This document shows, piece by piece, positions 32,182 to 40,402 of a stretch of 64,000 nucleotides of DNA. The notes beneath the pieces were generated by a model. It ran no database searches. It saw only the letters and a program-made list of their open reading frames with translations, and was not told the origin of the DNA. Positions within the stretch are counted from its first letter, which is position 1, and every line of letters begins with the position of its first letter. This DNA comes from a virus, in IMG/VR virus record IMGVR_UViG_3300024350_000235, positions 20,372-84,371 of that record. One strand, written 5' to 3'. The position numbers and the translations under genes are program-made.

Positions 32182-34247
32182 AAAAGTTTCTAAAAAATAT
32201 TTTATTATCGCCATGGACAGCATTGCTAACATTGGCCCTTGTATTAAGTATAAGAATTACTGATCCTGCCTTTGTAGAAAGTATAAGACTACGTTATTTT
32301 GATACTCTGATAGCGGCCAAAGAACCGACAGTTAATAATATCTTCACAGTAAATATCGACGAAGCAGCATTAGACAAATATGGACAGTGGCCTTTACCTA
32401 GAGCAGAATATGCCAAAATCATACGAGATCTATACCAGAGGGGAGCAGGTCTTGTGGTACTTAATGTACTCATGCCAGAACCGGACCGTACAGGTGGTGA
32501 CGGTGCGCTGGGTCAAGCTCTAAAAGAATTTCCTGTAGTGCTAGGATCTGCTCCTAGCCAAAAGACTAAAAATACTCCTAAAGTTCCCGGCAGTGCTGTA
32601 CTCAATCCAGAATGGTTAGATCAGATTGTACAATATCCTGGATTGATAGCCAACGTTCCGCAAATAGAACAAAACGCTGCTGGAGTGGGTATCACTAATA
32701 CACTGCCAGAGATAGATGGTGTTAACCGTAGGATACCATTGATAGTCGCAGTAGACGATAAATTGTATCCAGGATTATCTTTAGAAACTCTGCGTGTAGC
32801 TACAGGCAATGATACATTCCAGGTTAAATTGTTCGAAGGCGGAGTTGAAAAAATGCGCTTGCCGGGAGATATCGGTATCATACCTACAGATAATTTAGGC
32901 CGTGTATGGATAGATTGGAGTCAAAAATCTCAGTCAATGAGTCTTTCTGATGCCATGTCTATAAAAACGTTCGAAGGTGCTATAGTAGTTTTAGGACCAA
33001 CCGCAGCTGGCATAGGCAATCCTGTGCCTACTAGTATAGGTGCTGTGTTTCCTCACGAAGTACAGGCTGCTGTCATCGGCACTATGATCAATAAAACAAA
33101 CATACAGCGACCTGATTGGGCAGACGGAGCAGAGATACTTACATTGGCCTTGTTGGGATTGATAATCATTGGAATGTCGAGGTGGACTTATGTGGGTATT
33201 TTTACAACTGTTGGTGGTATCGCTGCCGTTGTTTTTGCCAGTCGTTATGGTTTCACTAACTACCAAATCTTGGGAGACGCGACGGCAAGCACAGCTGGCC
33301 TTGTGCTCGTGGCTCTTCATACTTATGGGATTAAGTTTATAAGCGAGTTTTTACAAAAGCAACAGATCAAGAAACAATTCGGCACTTATCTTAGCCCAGA
33401 CCTTGTGGCAAGACTACAACGTCAACCAGAACTACTACAGCTAGGAGGTGATAGCCGTGAACTGTCAATCATGTTTACAGATGTTAGAGGATTTACTAGT
33501 ATTTCTGAACACTACGGTAAAGATGTTCAAGGACTTACTAAGATCATGAATCGTTATATGACTGCCATGACTAAAAAGATTCTAGAAAATCATGGCACGT
33601 TAGACAAGTACATCGGAGACGCACAGATGGCGTTCTGGAATGCTCCGTTGGATAATGCTAAACACGCCAAAGATGCTGTAAAGACAGCTTTAGAAATGTT
33701 AGGAAGTCTCGATGAGTTTAATAGAGAAATCAAAGAAGAAGGTGTCCCACCTTTTGGTATGGGGCTGGGAATTAATACTGATGTTGTCGTGGTTGGCAAT
33801 ATGGGCAGCGATCAGCGGTTTGACTATACTTGCCTTGGTGATGGAGTCAACCTTGCGTCAAGGTTAGAAGGACAGAGCAAGCCTTACCATGTTGCTATGG
33901 TTATAGGACCTAAGACACACGAATATGTCAAAGATGAATACTATTGCCTAGAACTAGATTGTCTAGCTGTCAAAGGCAAGCACGAAGGAGTTAATGTTTA
34001 TACAGTGTTGGGTCGTATAGACGAATTAAAAATCCCATTATCAGACACACAGATGCACGCTGCCATGTTACATCTATACAGAAATCAAAACTTCGTAAGA
34101 GCTATTACATTCTGTAAAGATCTCAAAGGTCGTTTCAACGGAGCGATGGATGGGTACTACGATATGTGGATAGAACGCTGCGAGGAGATGAAAGATGCAG
34201 GACTACCAAAAGATTGGGACGGAGTATTTAGGACTAATACAAAGTAA
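32178..34247 (+). CDS. CHASE2-domain adenylate/guanylate cyclase
   Basis: 689 residues. N-terminal membrane helix, extracytoplasmic CHASE2 sensor (about 30-310, 'IDEAALDKYGQWPLPRAEYA', 'MPEPDRTGGDGALGQAL'), three membrane helices (about 320-400) and a class III cyclase domain (about 430-620). The cyclase keeps 'LSIMFTDVRGFTSISEHYGK' (first metal Asp), 'YIGDAQMAFWNAP' (second metal Asp) and 'DYTCLGDGVNLASRLEG' (Asn/Arg transition-state pair), so it should be active. It would make cAMP (or cGMP) in response to a periplasmic signal. Very unusual cargo for a phage. Confidence 0.9.
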   Translation: MKKFLKNILLSPWTALLTLALVLSIRITDPAFVESIRLRYFDTLIAAKEPTVNNIFTVNIDEAALDKYGQWPLPRAEYAKIIRDLYQRGAGLVVLNVLMPEPDRTGGDGALGQALKEFPVVLGSAPSQKTKNTPKVPGSAVLNPEWLDQIVQYPGLIANVPQIEQNAAGVGITNTLPEIDGVNRRIPLIVAVDDKLYPGLSLETLRVATGNDTFQVKLFEGGVEKMRLPGDIGIIPTDNLGRVWIDWSQKSQSMSLSDAMSIKTFEGAIVVLGPTAAGIGNPVPTSIGAVFPHEVQAAVIGTMINKTNIQRPDWADGAEILTLALLGLIIIGMSRWTYVGIFTTVGGIAAVVFASRYGFTNYQILGDATASTAGLVLVALHTYGIKFISEFLQKQQIKKQFGTYLSPDLVARLQRQPELLQLGGDSRELSIMFTDVRGFTSISEHYGKDVQGLTKIMNRYMTAMTKKILENHGTLDKYIGDAQMAFWNAPLDNAKHAKDAVKTALEMLGSLDEFNREIKEEGVPPFGMGLGINTDVVVVGNMGSDQRFDYTCLGDGVNLASRLEGQSKPYHVAMVIGPKTHEYVKDEYYCLELDCLAVKGKHEGVNVYTVLGRIDELKIPLSDTQMHAAMLHLYRNQNFVRAITFCKDLKGRFNGAMDGYYDMWIERCEEMKDAGLPKDWDGVFRTNTK

Positions 34248-34425
34248 TCCGTTTTATCAGTTATGGGAACATCAAATTTGTAATACGATTGATTTGGCTG
34301 TTTGGTTTATGTTACAATCGTATTTCTTCTTTCCTTATGTCGTAAGTAAACAAGACGATTGGGGTAAGTGGATTTCTATTTCTAGCCTTAATGGGTTGAA
34401 AGGCAATATCTGTAGACCAAGTTAA
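34195..34425 (+). CDS. Small hypothetical protein, uncertain
   Basis: 76 residues starting within the cyclase gene (53-nt overlap). It has an aromatic, partly hydrophobic middle ('IDLAVWFMLQSYFFFPYVVS'). No clear ribosome binding site. Its stop overlaps the stop of the convergent gene at 34422, as often seen for genuine gene pairs. Kept at low confidence. Confidence 0.4.
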   Translation: MQDYQKIGTEYLGLIQSNPFYQLWEHQICNTIDLAVWFMLQSYFFFPYVVSKQDDWGKWISISSLNGLKGNICRPS

Positions 34426-34721
34426 GAAGCTTTCTTTTCTTCTTCGACTTCGTTGATTTTCTTTTCAGCTTCTACACGCTCATGATCTATAGTCTTACCT
34501 CTAAGGTGTAGGACTACATCTACTTTCTGATTGAGCCTAATAAGATCATTATCTAACATACGGATACGATCTATTAGAGCTATCAACACAGTATTAGCAT
34601 TGCTCAGGACCGGCTTGACTTCTTTCGTGGCCCATGTCCAGACGTAATATATCATATAGCCCATGCCACCTGCTGCTACTATCGGAAAACCATACTTGTT
34701 GATTAGCTCTACTAAATCCAT
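34422..34721 (-). CDS. Small membrane protein, paralog A
   Basis: 99 residues: N-terminal membrane helix in 'INKYGFPIVAAGGMGYMIYY', then a coiled-coil region ('IDRIRMLDNDLIRLNQKVDV') and a charged tail. The design resembles YvrJ/holin-like phage proteins. It is paralogous to the product of 35465-35746 ('GFPIAAACAGGYFIF...LDNRVKTMNHDVIRID'). Confidence 0.68.
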   Translation of the reverse strand: MDLVELINKYGFPIVAAGGMGYMIYYVWTWATKEVKPVLSNANTVLIALIDRIRMLDNDLIRLNQKVDVVLHLRGKTIDHERVEAEKKINEVEEEKKAS

Positions 34722-34730
34722 AACTCTACC

Positions 34731-35264
34731 TCAAATGAATAAGAAATATCCTTGTGCTAACAAAGCAGCACCTAGAGCACCTACCCATATGCTGGCTTTG
34801 AACATGCGATTATCTACAGCCAAGATACTGGCAGACAATAGCACGATAGCCAATTGAAACAGCATACCAGAAAATGTTAACCAAGGACCATGTGCTCTGG
34901 CCGCATCTCGTTCTGCTTCTAATTGTTTAGCTTTGGCTAATAGCTCTTTCTTGCCTTCGCCTGTTAGTGGATCGCTTTCATAGCGATCAATCTTGGCCTG
35001 TAGTTGATCTATTCTAGACTTGTTACCTACTTGTCTAGCATCTTCTAATTGGCCTTCTGCTATGCTCTGTTTGATGCTCTTGGCTTGATAAAAGCCATAG
35101 GTGTTAGTTGCTTGTAAAAGTTTAGTCTGTGCTGTACCACTGAATCCGTTAGCTAGATAAGTGTTACCCGCTAGGAACAGGGCCATGATAACGATGACTA
35201 ATCCTGCTTTATCTTTGATAGCAGCTTCTCTTTCGCTGCGCGATGGCTTTTTTACTTCTTCCAT
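34731..35264 (-). CDS. DUF4337-like membrane protein
   Basis: 177 residues with three predicted membrane helices (about 22-40, 128-147, 155-175) flanking a long helical segment ('SIAEGQLEDARQVGNKSRID', 'KELLAKAKQLEAERDAARAH'). This matches the DUF4337 layout. Function unknown. Part of a four-gene minus-strand membrane operon (35746 down to 34422). Confidence 0.75.
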   Translation of the reverse strand: MEEVKKPSRSEREAAIKDKAGLVIVIMALFLAGNTYLANGFSGTAQTKLLQATNTYGFYQAKSIKQSIAEGQLEDARQVGNKSRIDQLQAKIDRYESDPLTGEGKKELLAKAKQLEAERDAARAHGPWLTFSGMLFQLAIVLLSASILAVDNRMFKASIWVGALGAALLAQGYFLFI

Positions 35265-35266
35265 TA

Positions 35267-35464
35267 TCAGTCCTTTCTATAGGCTTCTTCGCCTTCTTTG
35301 ATAAATTTTACTAACGGATCTACTTTCCTCAAGATCTGTCTCCCGTTGACATTGATCAGTTGAAAATAATCTCCACCCTTCCATCCTAGAGCATCAGAGT
35401 TAAACTCTTCGTCTAGGATAATTCCATTTGGGCTCACATCCCAATTGTAGTCTATGTATAGCAT
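35267..35464 (-). CDS. Small hypothetical protein
   Basis: 65 residues, starts MLYIDYNWDVSPNGIILDEE, mixed strand and helix, highly charged C-terminus. It fits exactly between its neighbours (2-nt gap below, no gap above), which supports it as a real gene. No family recognised. Confidence 0.65.
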   Translation of the reverse strand: MLYIDYNWDVSPNGIILDEEFNSDALGWKGGDYFQLINVNGRQILRKVDPLVKFIKEGEEAYRKD

Positions 35465-35746
35465 TTAGTCCCTTCTGGCATCATTTTTACCGTCTGCTCT
35501 AGCGATCCTGTTAATATCAGGTTTGAGACCCAATGCGTTAGATACGACAGTGTCTATTCTTATGACATCATGATTCATAGTCTTGACACGGTTGTCTAGA
35601 GCTGTGATGATTCCAGCTAGGCCCTGTACAGAACCCATAACACCTGCCAAAATAAACTTTAGTGTTAGAAAAATGAAATAGCCGCCCGCACAAGCTGCTG
35701 CTATTGGAAATCCTACTTCTGCTACTAATTTGAAAAATTCTGTCAT
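35465..35746 (-). CDS. Small membrane protein, paralog B
   Basis: 93 residues from ATG 35746, chosen because GGAG lies 8 nt upstream (the longer reading from 35788 crosses a late-type AATAAATA box). One membrane helix ('FPIAAACAGGYFIFLTLKFI') followed by a helix with 'LDNRVKTMNHDVIRID', shared with the protein from 34422-34721. First gene of the minus-strand membrane operon. Confidence 0.68.
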   Translation of the reverse strand: MTEFFKLVAEVGFPIAAACAGGYFIFLTLKFILAGVMGSVQGLAGIITALDNRVKTMNHDVIRIDTVVSNALGLKPDINRIARADGKNDARRD

Positions 35747-35775
35747 GTTCTCGCTCCGTACATGGTATTTATTAA

Positions 35776-35804
35776 TTGACAAGCCCAAAATACGAAGCTA
35801 TAAT
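35776..35804 (+). promoter_or_regulatory. Consensus sigma70 promoter
   Basis: TTGACA, 17-nt spacer, TATAAT; start expected near 35811, 22 nt before ATG 35833. Back-to-back with the minus-strand operon. Confidence 0.75.
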
Positions 35805-35832
35805 AGTAGCATATATTAAATACGGATACCCT

Positions 35833-36408
35833 ATGAAAAACGAACTAGATAACTATCTCTGTCAGACTTATCCCAAGATTTTTGCGGATAGACACAAGCC
35901 CATGACTGAGACTTGTATGTGCTGGGGATTTGAATGCGGTGACGGTTGGTTCAATATCCTCAACCATCTGTGTTCTAACATACAGCATCATATCGATTGG
36001 TCCATTAAAAACAATCAGTGGGATCAAGATTGGAATGATGCTGTACACGCAGGACTAGCTGGTAATCTAGAACCTCTAGAAAAGCGATTTGGATCGTTTG
36101 TTAATGCTGATGAACGTATCCAAGAAGCACTAGAAAATGGTGTCCGTACAGTCAGGCCAGTTATTCCTCAAGTAATAGCACAGCAGGTCAAAGAAAAGTT
36201 TGGTACTTTGCGTTTCTATTATCAAGGAGGCGACGACTACATCAACGGGTTAGTTGCTATGGCCGAAAGCCTAAGCGGTAATACCTGCGAAACTTGCGGC
36301 AAGCCAGGACACAGGACTAGTGGTGGTTGGATCAAGACTGCGTGTGTAGAACACGGTGGTAAAGATCTAACCGAAGAAGACTATCTTAAACAAGGTTTCG
36401 AAGGATGA
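35833..36408 (+). CDS. Conserved phage protein with zinc-binding Cys cluster
   Basis: 191 residues from ATG 35833, set by the promoter at 35776. N-terminal half rich in Trp/His ('MCWGFECGDGWFNILNHLCS'), middle 'QVKEKFGTLRFYYQGGDDY', then 'CETCGKPGHRTSGGWIKTAC', which looks like a zinc finger. Such proteins occur in many large phages without a known role. ATGA overlap with the next gene. Confidence 0.72.
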   Translation: MKNELDNYLCQTYPKIFADRHKPMTETCMCWGFECGDGWFNILNHLCSNIQHHIDWSIKNNQWDQDWNDAVHAGLAGNLEPLEKRFGSFVNADERIQEALENGVRTVRPVIPQVIAQQVKEKFGTLRFYYQGGDDYINGLVAMAESLSGNTCETCGKPGHRTSGGWIKTACVEHGGKDLTEEDYLKQGFEG

Positions 36409-37205
36409 AAATAAAATTAGTATCAGATCTACATCTTGAGTTTTCCGATATAAACATCAAGAACGACAACGACTACGATGTGCTCATCCTAGGCGGCGAT
36501 ATCCTTGTGGCTGAATATCTCAAGAGAGAAAACGGAGAGCGAGGCAAACGTTTTCATGATTTCCTCAAGCGTGTGAGCTTTCAGTTTCCGCACGTAGTCT
36601 ATGTTGCCGGTAACCACGAGTTTTACAATGGCAAGTTTTATGACTGCCTTGATATATTAGAAAGTCTTAAAGACCTTTATCCTAACATCTACTTCTTGGA
36701 AAATGGTGCTAGGACTATAGGCGATGTGACTTTCATCGGCTGTACTCTTTGGACAGATATGAACAAGGCTGATCCACTTACACTGTTACATGTCAGCCAA
36801 ATGATGAATGACTTTAGAGCTATCCGTAATGACAAGGCCGGATATCGTCCTTGGTCTACGGAGGACGCAGTAAGACGTCATAGACTCAGTCTTGAGTACA
36901 TCAGCGCAGTGGTAGCCGAAAAGCATGATCAAAAGTTCGTAGTGGTCGGACATCATAGTCCTAGCCATCAGAGCATACATCCACAGTATCATTACGATCA
37001 GATCATGAACGGTGGATACCACAGCAACTTAGATGAGTTTATCTTAGATAGACCGCAGATTAAACTTTGGACACATGGTCATACCCATCATCCTTTCGAT
37101 TATATGATCGGTGAGACTCGTATAGTATGTAACCCACGTGGCTATGAAGATGGCCACTACAGCGAGAACACAGGATGGGATCCAAATATAGTAATCGAAG
37201 TCTAG
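36405..37205 (+). CDS. Calcineurin-like metallophosphoesterase
   Basis: 266 residues. Full motif set: 'LVSDLHLEFS', 'LILGGDILVAEY', 'YVAGNHEFYNG', 'VVVGHHSPSH' and 'LWTHGHTHHPFDY'. Phage proteins of this kind act on phosphodiesters or nucleotides; the substrate cannot be told. Because a cyclase lies nearby a cyclic-nucleotide phosphodiesterase role is conceivable, but I see nothing specific for it. Overlaps the preceding gene by 4 nt. Confidence 0.85.
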   Translation: MKIKLVSDLHLEFSDINIKNDNDYDVLILGGDILVAEYLKRENGERGKRFHDFLKRVSFQFPHVVYVAGNHEFYNGKFYDCLDILESLKDLYPNIYFLENGARTIGDVTFIGCTLWTDMNKADPLTLLHVSQMMNDFRAIRNDKAGYRPWSTEDAVRRHRLSLEYISAVVAEKHDQKFVVVGHHSPSHQSIHPQYHYDQIMNGGYHSNLDEFILDRPQIKLWTHGHTHHPFDYMIGETRIVCNPRGYEDGHYSENTGWDPNIVIEV

Positions 37206-37237
37206 AAGATCAGATAGTCGAATCTCTAGGAAACGAA

Positions 37238-37450
37238 ATGCGGAAAGAGATTGACTTTGAAGTCATGACTGGTCTCTTACAGGAACTAGGATGGCGCAAA
37301 GTCGTTCTCTCTCCCATGACGCACGAAAAAGGCGAAGCTATCGATCGTTGGGTCAAAGACAACTGTAAAGACCGTGTACACACTATGGGTTTGGTTTGGG
37401 TTTTCGAAAACGACAAAGAAGCCAATTGGTTTACTCTAAAATGGGCGTAA
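37238..37450 (+). CDS. FxLKW-family small protein 1
   Basis: 70 residues from ATG 37238 (AGGAAA 7 nt upstream; the ATG at 37175 would overlap the previous gene). Ends '...WVFENDKEANWFTLKWA'. First of five small neighbours sharing a Trp/Cys/His-containing middle and a C-terminal F-x-L-K-W strand. Function unknown. Confidence 0.7.
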   Translation: MRKEIDFEVMTGLLQELGWRKVVLSPMTHEKGEAIDRWVKDNCKDRVHTMGLVWVFENDKEANWFTLKWA

Positions 37451-37840
37451 ATGAAAATACATCCTTGGCAAATAGATATGCTTGATAAAATGACAAAATA
37501 CAAAGGGCGCGGCATGGTACAGGTAACTGGTAGACAGATCGGTAAAAGCATGGTATCGGCATTAAACGCTGTCTTTCGTGATGTCTATTATCCACAGCTT
37601 ACAGATATAGTGTTATCTGAAGGTAAAGTCTACGGTGCTAGATACTATACCGCACAGCCTATAGGCGGCAACTGGCACGAAATGACCGCATGGTGTTTAG
37701 AACATTTTGGTTCTTCTGGAAGCAACATGTGGGGAGAAGATAAGGCTCCCGAACCTGCTGAACGTTGGTATATGAATAATCGCAAGTTTTGGTTCCGCGA
37801 TGAAATGGATCGTATGATTTTTGTGTTGAAGTGGAGATAA
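37451..37840 (+). CDS. FxLKW-family small protein 2
   Basis: 129 residues, longest member. Start ATG directly follows the previous TAA. It has 'VQVTGRQIGKSMVSALNAVF' near the start, reminiscent of a P-loop-like stretch of terminases (GRQxGKS), and ends 'DEMDRMIFVLKWR'. The central 'NWHEMTAWCLEHFGSSGSNM' matches the middle of the other members. Confidence 0.7.
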   Translation: MKIHPWQIDMLDKMTKYKGRGMVQVTGRQIGKSMVSALNAVFRDVYYPQLTDIVLSEGKVYGARYYTAQPIGGNWHEMTAWCLEHFGSSGSNMWGEDKAPEPAERWYMNNRKFWFRDEMDRMIFVLKWR

Positions 37841-37841
37841 C

Positions 37842-38123
37842 ATGAAAAAGAAAAGGCTATTGACAGATAGAGAAGGACAGTATCAATTGCCTTTTGGAAT
37901 GATCGGATTATCTTGGTCGCGAACACGAGAACATCCTATCACTTTAGAATGCCAGGCTCTTTACGAAAACGGTGCCGTGACTATGACTGGACTTAGAGAA
38001 GAAACATTTGTAGAAATAGCCAACTGGTGTTCAGAACACAACTGCGGTAAACGCATGGCTTGGAACCAATTTCAATTCAAAAGTGAAAAACAAGTAACTA
38101 TGTTTTTGTTAAAATGGGCGTAA
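37842..38123 (+). CDS. FxLKW-family small protein 3
   Basis: 93 residues, with 'VEIANWCSEHNCGKRMAWNQ' and the family end 'FQFKSEKQVTMFLLKWA'. Overlaps the next member by 10 nt, the overlap lying in the LKWA codons. Confidence 0.7.
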   Translation: MKKKRLLTDREGQYQLPFGMIGLSWSRTREHPITLECQALYENGAVTMTGLREETFVEIANWCSEHNCGKRMAWNQFQFKSEKQVTMFLLKWA

Positions 38124-38365
38124 AAGTAGCTGACATCAGATCTATACTATCTACACGATCTCGCGCCACGTTTCCTTATAGGATTAATTTTGATACTGTG
38201 GGTTACGAAACTTTGCCGAAGATGAACAAGTGGTGCGAAGAACAGTGTAAAGGATTATGGAGAGCTCAATCAGTACATGCTCTTTACTGGCAGTTTGAAA
38301 ATGATCACGATGCTACTATGTTTATGTTAAAATGGGCCAATGCTGAAGGGAACAAAATAAAATGA
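38114..38365 (+). CDS. FxLKW-family small protein 4
   Basis: 83 residues: 'KMNKWCEEQCKGLWRAQSVH', then 'WQFENDHDATMFMLKWANAE'. ATGA overlap with the nucleotidase gene. Closest to member 5 in the C-terminal block (H-D-A-T-M-F). Confidence 0.7.
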   Translation: MGVKVADIRSILSTRSRATFPYRINFDTVGYETLPKMNKWCEEQCKGLWRAQSVHALYWQFENDHDATMFMLKWANAEGNKIK

Positions 38366-38853
38366 ATATCTATGTCGACATGGACGATGTTGTAGCCGAT
38401 TGGTTTGGCTATGCTAGAGAATATCTTAACGAACCTTTGTTCAAGGACGGAGACATACTGCCAGACGCTACTTGGCAAAAGCTCAAAGATGATCAACGCA
38501 TGTATAGCAAACTACCAGTCAAGGAAGGAGCATACCAATTGATCAATTGGTTAACTGCTTATGCTACAGAACATGCCTGTGGTCTATACTTCTTAACTGC
38601 TATCCCCAAAGGCAACGACATGCCTTGGGCGCCAACTGACAAAATATTTTGGGCTAACAAATATTTTCCACAAGTGCCTGTATTCTTGGGACCATACAGT
38701 TTCGACAAATGGGTTCGCTGCCAACCCGGAGATATCTTGATCGACGATCGCAAATCTAACTGTGAAGATTGGAAACGTGCCGGAGGCAGGGCACACATGT
38801 ATAGATCTTGGGAAGAATGTAAGCCATGGCTGGAAGAGACCCTTGGGGTGTAA
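38362..38853 (+). CDS. 5'(3')-deoxyribonucleotidase-like HAD hydrolase
   Basis: 163 residues. HAD nucleophile motif 'IYVDMDDVVADWFGYAREYL' (DxDxxxA-type), motif II in 'LYFLTAIPKGN', Lys region 'KWVRCQPGDILIDDRKSNCE' with the final Asp pair. Typical of the NT5C/YqfW group in phages that dephosphorylates nucleotides. Sits among the small FxLKW genes. Confidence 0.83.
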   Translation: MNIYVDMDDVVADWFGYAREYLNEPLFKDGDILPDATWQKLKDDQRMYSKLPVKEGAYQLINWLTAYATEHACGLYFLTAIPKGNDMPWAPTDKIFWANKYFPQVPVFLGPYSFDKWVRCQPGDILIDDRKSNCEDWKRAGGRAHMYRSWEECKPWLEETLGV

Positions 38854-38861
38854 GCGATAGG

Positions 38862-39206
38862 ATGATCAACCATTGGCTACACGAATCGTGGTGTAGCCAA
38901 GATCCTGGCAGGATTCGATATCCTGTGATAAACAACTATATGCTTATAGATGACAAACTGTACGAAGTAAAAGAAATCACAGTACATGAGTTTACCATGG
39001 GCGATGTAGAAGATCCTGATCTATATGCTGCCGAACCTTTATACAATTGGCAAAAAAGTGAACAAGGGCAATGGGTAATGAAAAATGCTCTCGAAACCCC
39101 CAGTTGGTACAGGATGACGGACCATGTAGCATTTGGATACAAGTATGCCATACGTGCTAAATTCATAGGTCCAAAAATCACTGAGTGGTATCTTAAATTC
39201 AAATGA
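38862..39206 (+). CDS. Hypothetical protein
   Basis: 114 residues if started at ATG 38862, 9 nt after the previous stop; ATG 38826 would add 12 residues and overlap the nucleotidase gene. Contains 'YPVINNYMLIDDKLYEVKEI' and 'AIRAKFIGPKITEWYLKFK'. Predicted beta-rich. No family recognised; ATGA overlap with the next gene. Confidence 0.62.
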   Translation: MINHWLHESWCSQDPGRIRYPVINNYMLIDDKLYEVKEITVHEFTMGDVEDPDLYAAEPLYNWQKSEQGQWVMKNALETPSWYRMTDHVAFGYKYAIRAKFIGPKITEWYLKFK

Positions 39207-39436
39207 AAGTAGTTGCCTATGGTCAACTTAATCTTTTAGACGATCAACGACTGATGTCGTTGCTCGATACATATCATCCAATAAAGTCTTTCGATGATCA
39301 ATTTCCAGAAAAATTAGTTTGGTGTTTGGAACACTGTAATAGCAAATTTAGAGATATCAAAGATGAAAATTATCGAATTTGGTATTTCCAAAATGAGCAT
39401 GATGCTACTATGTTTGCTATGCGATGGGCTTCTTGA
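39203..39436 (+). CDS. FxLKW-family small protein 5
   Basis: 77 residues, 'KLVWCLEHCNSKFRDIKDEN' and 'YFQNEHDATMFAMRWAS', matching the other members. Separated from them by the nucleotidase and one unrelated gene. The next promoter overlaps its stop. Confidence 0.7.
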   Translation: MKVVAYGQLNLLDDQRLMSLLDTYHPIKSFDDQFPEKLVWCLEHCNSKFRDIKDENYRIWYFQNEHDATMFAMRWAS

Positions 39437-39461
39437 CTTTTCAATTTAGCTGTGCTATAAT
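39433..39461 (+). promoter_or_regulatory. Sigma70-like promoter
   Basis: TTGACT, 17-nt spacer, TATAAT; about 24 nt before ATG 39485, which also has AAAGGAG. Confidence 0.72.
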
Positions 39462-39484
39462 ATAGAACACTTAAAGGAGTCTAT

Positions 39485-39886
39485 ATGAAAATCGGTTTCA
39501 GTCTCGGTCGTTGTGTTCGTGACATCGTCGAAGGATATCTGTCTGTGGATGATGTAGCATTTATCATAGCGGCTACAGCTATCGATGATGAAAAGCATCT
39601 AGTAGGTGTTATCAAAAATTATATGGGGCGCCCCGGATATCTATACGGGCTTGACGAAGAAATCTGTTTAGATGTAGCACATCAGTTATGGTATGCTAAT
39701 AAGATCCTACAGCCTCGCAAGCAAGGTATTATGCGACACATGCAACCTGAAAACGCAATTTGGGTAGACATGTATCCTACACAACTAAGTGAAAACGAAT
39801 CTGTCAAGAAAGCCTGGGACGCTTATCGTTTCATGTTACACATGACAGAAAATGTTGATAACGAAGCTATGGAGGCATTCCAATAG
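39485..39886 (+). CDS. Hypothetical phage protein
   Basis: 133 residues, largely helical: 'MKIGFSLGRCVRDIVEGYLS', 'FIIAATAIDDEKHLVGVIKN', C-terminal acidic helix. AAAGGAG at good spacing and its own promoter show a well-expressed gene, the first of a run of short overlapping genes. Function unknown. Confidence 0.72.
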   Translation: MKIGFSLGRCVRDIVEGYLSVDDVAFIIAATAIDDEKHLVGVIKNYMGRPGYLYGLDEEICLDVAHQLWYANKILQPRKQGIMRHMQPENAIWVDMYPTQLSENESVKKAWDAYRFMLHMTENVDNEAMEAFQ

Positions 39887-40143
39887 TGAAAGATAAATTA
39901 CGAGAATTGTTAAAACATCTCAAACCTTCAAATCTAGATAAAGAAACTTTGCCCGTAGTGGTCATAGTTCTTGTCTGCGCAGGAATATTGTTGTTTAGCG
40001 ATCTTGGTAAAGGCAGTACCAGAGTCTATGATTGTCGCCTAGCTGAAATCAGTCCAGACTTTCCACCAAAGGTCAGAGATGAGTGCCGCAAGCGTAGAAT
40101 GGAATACCAAAAAAACAGTAACGAAAACGCACAAGGAATCTAA
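39886..40143 (+). CDS. Small single-pass membrane protein
   Basis: 85 residues, GTG start overlapping the TAG stop of the previous gene by one base. One membrane helix ('PVVVIVLVCAGILLFSDLG') after a basic N-terminus, then a Cys-containing Arg/Lys-rich tail. Function unknown. Confidence 0.65.
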   Translation: MKDKLRELLKHLKPSNLDKETLPVVVIVLVCAGILLFSDLGKGSTRVYDCRLAEISPDFPPKVRDECRKRRMEYQKNSNENAQGI

Positions 40144-40144
40144 T

Positions 40145-40402
40145 ATGTTTTTTAAAAGAAACCGAAAGGAAAATGTAATGACGTCAAATTCACAGCCTCC
40201 GACAAAAGAAACCCGAGAAGAATACTTTAGAGTAGGCGCCACTACAGATGGACGTACCACTTTGACGTTGACAGATGGTACTACCAGCATGACGCTGACT
40301 ATGAACCAACTAGCTTGTGAGCAGATGATTCGTATGATTAGAGCTACGTATGTCGAAGAGCAAAAAAATGAAGTAACCGAGGAAGCAAAGGAAGAAGCAT
40401 GA
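40145..40402 (+). CDS. Small hypothetical protein
   Basis: 85 residues from ATG 40145 (AAGGAA upstream); ATG 40178 with GAAAGGAAA is a good alternative giving 74 residues. The Thr-rich middle 'DGRTTLTLTDGTTSMTLTMN' suggests beta-strands, followed by an acidic helix. ATGA overlap with the next gene. Confidence 0.62.
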   Translation: MFFKRNRKENVMTSNSQPPTKETREEYFRVGATTDGRTTLTLTDGTTSMTLTMNQLACEQMIRMIRATYVEEQKNEVTEEAKEEA

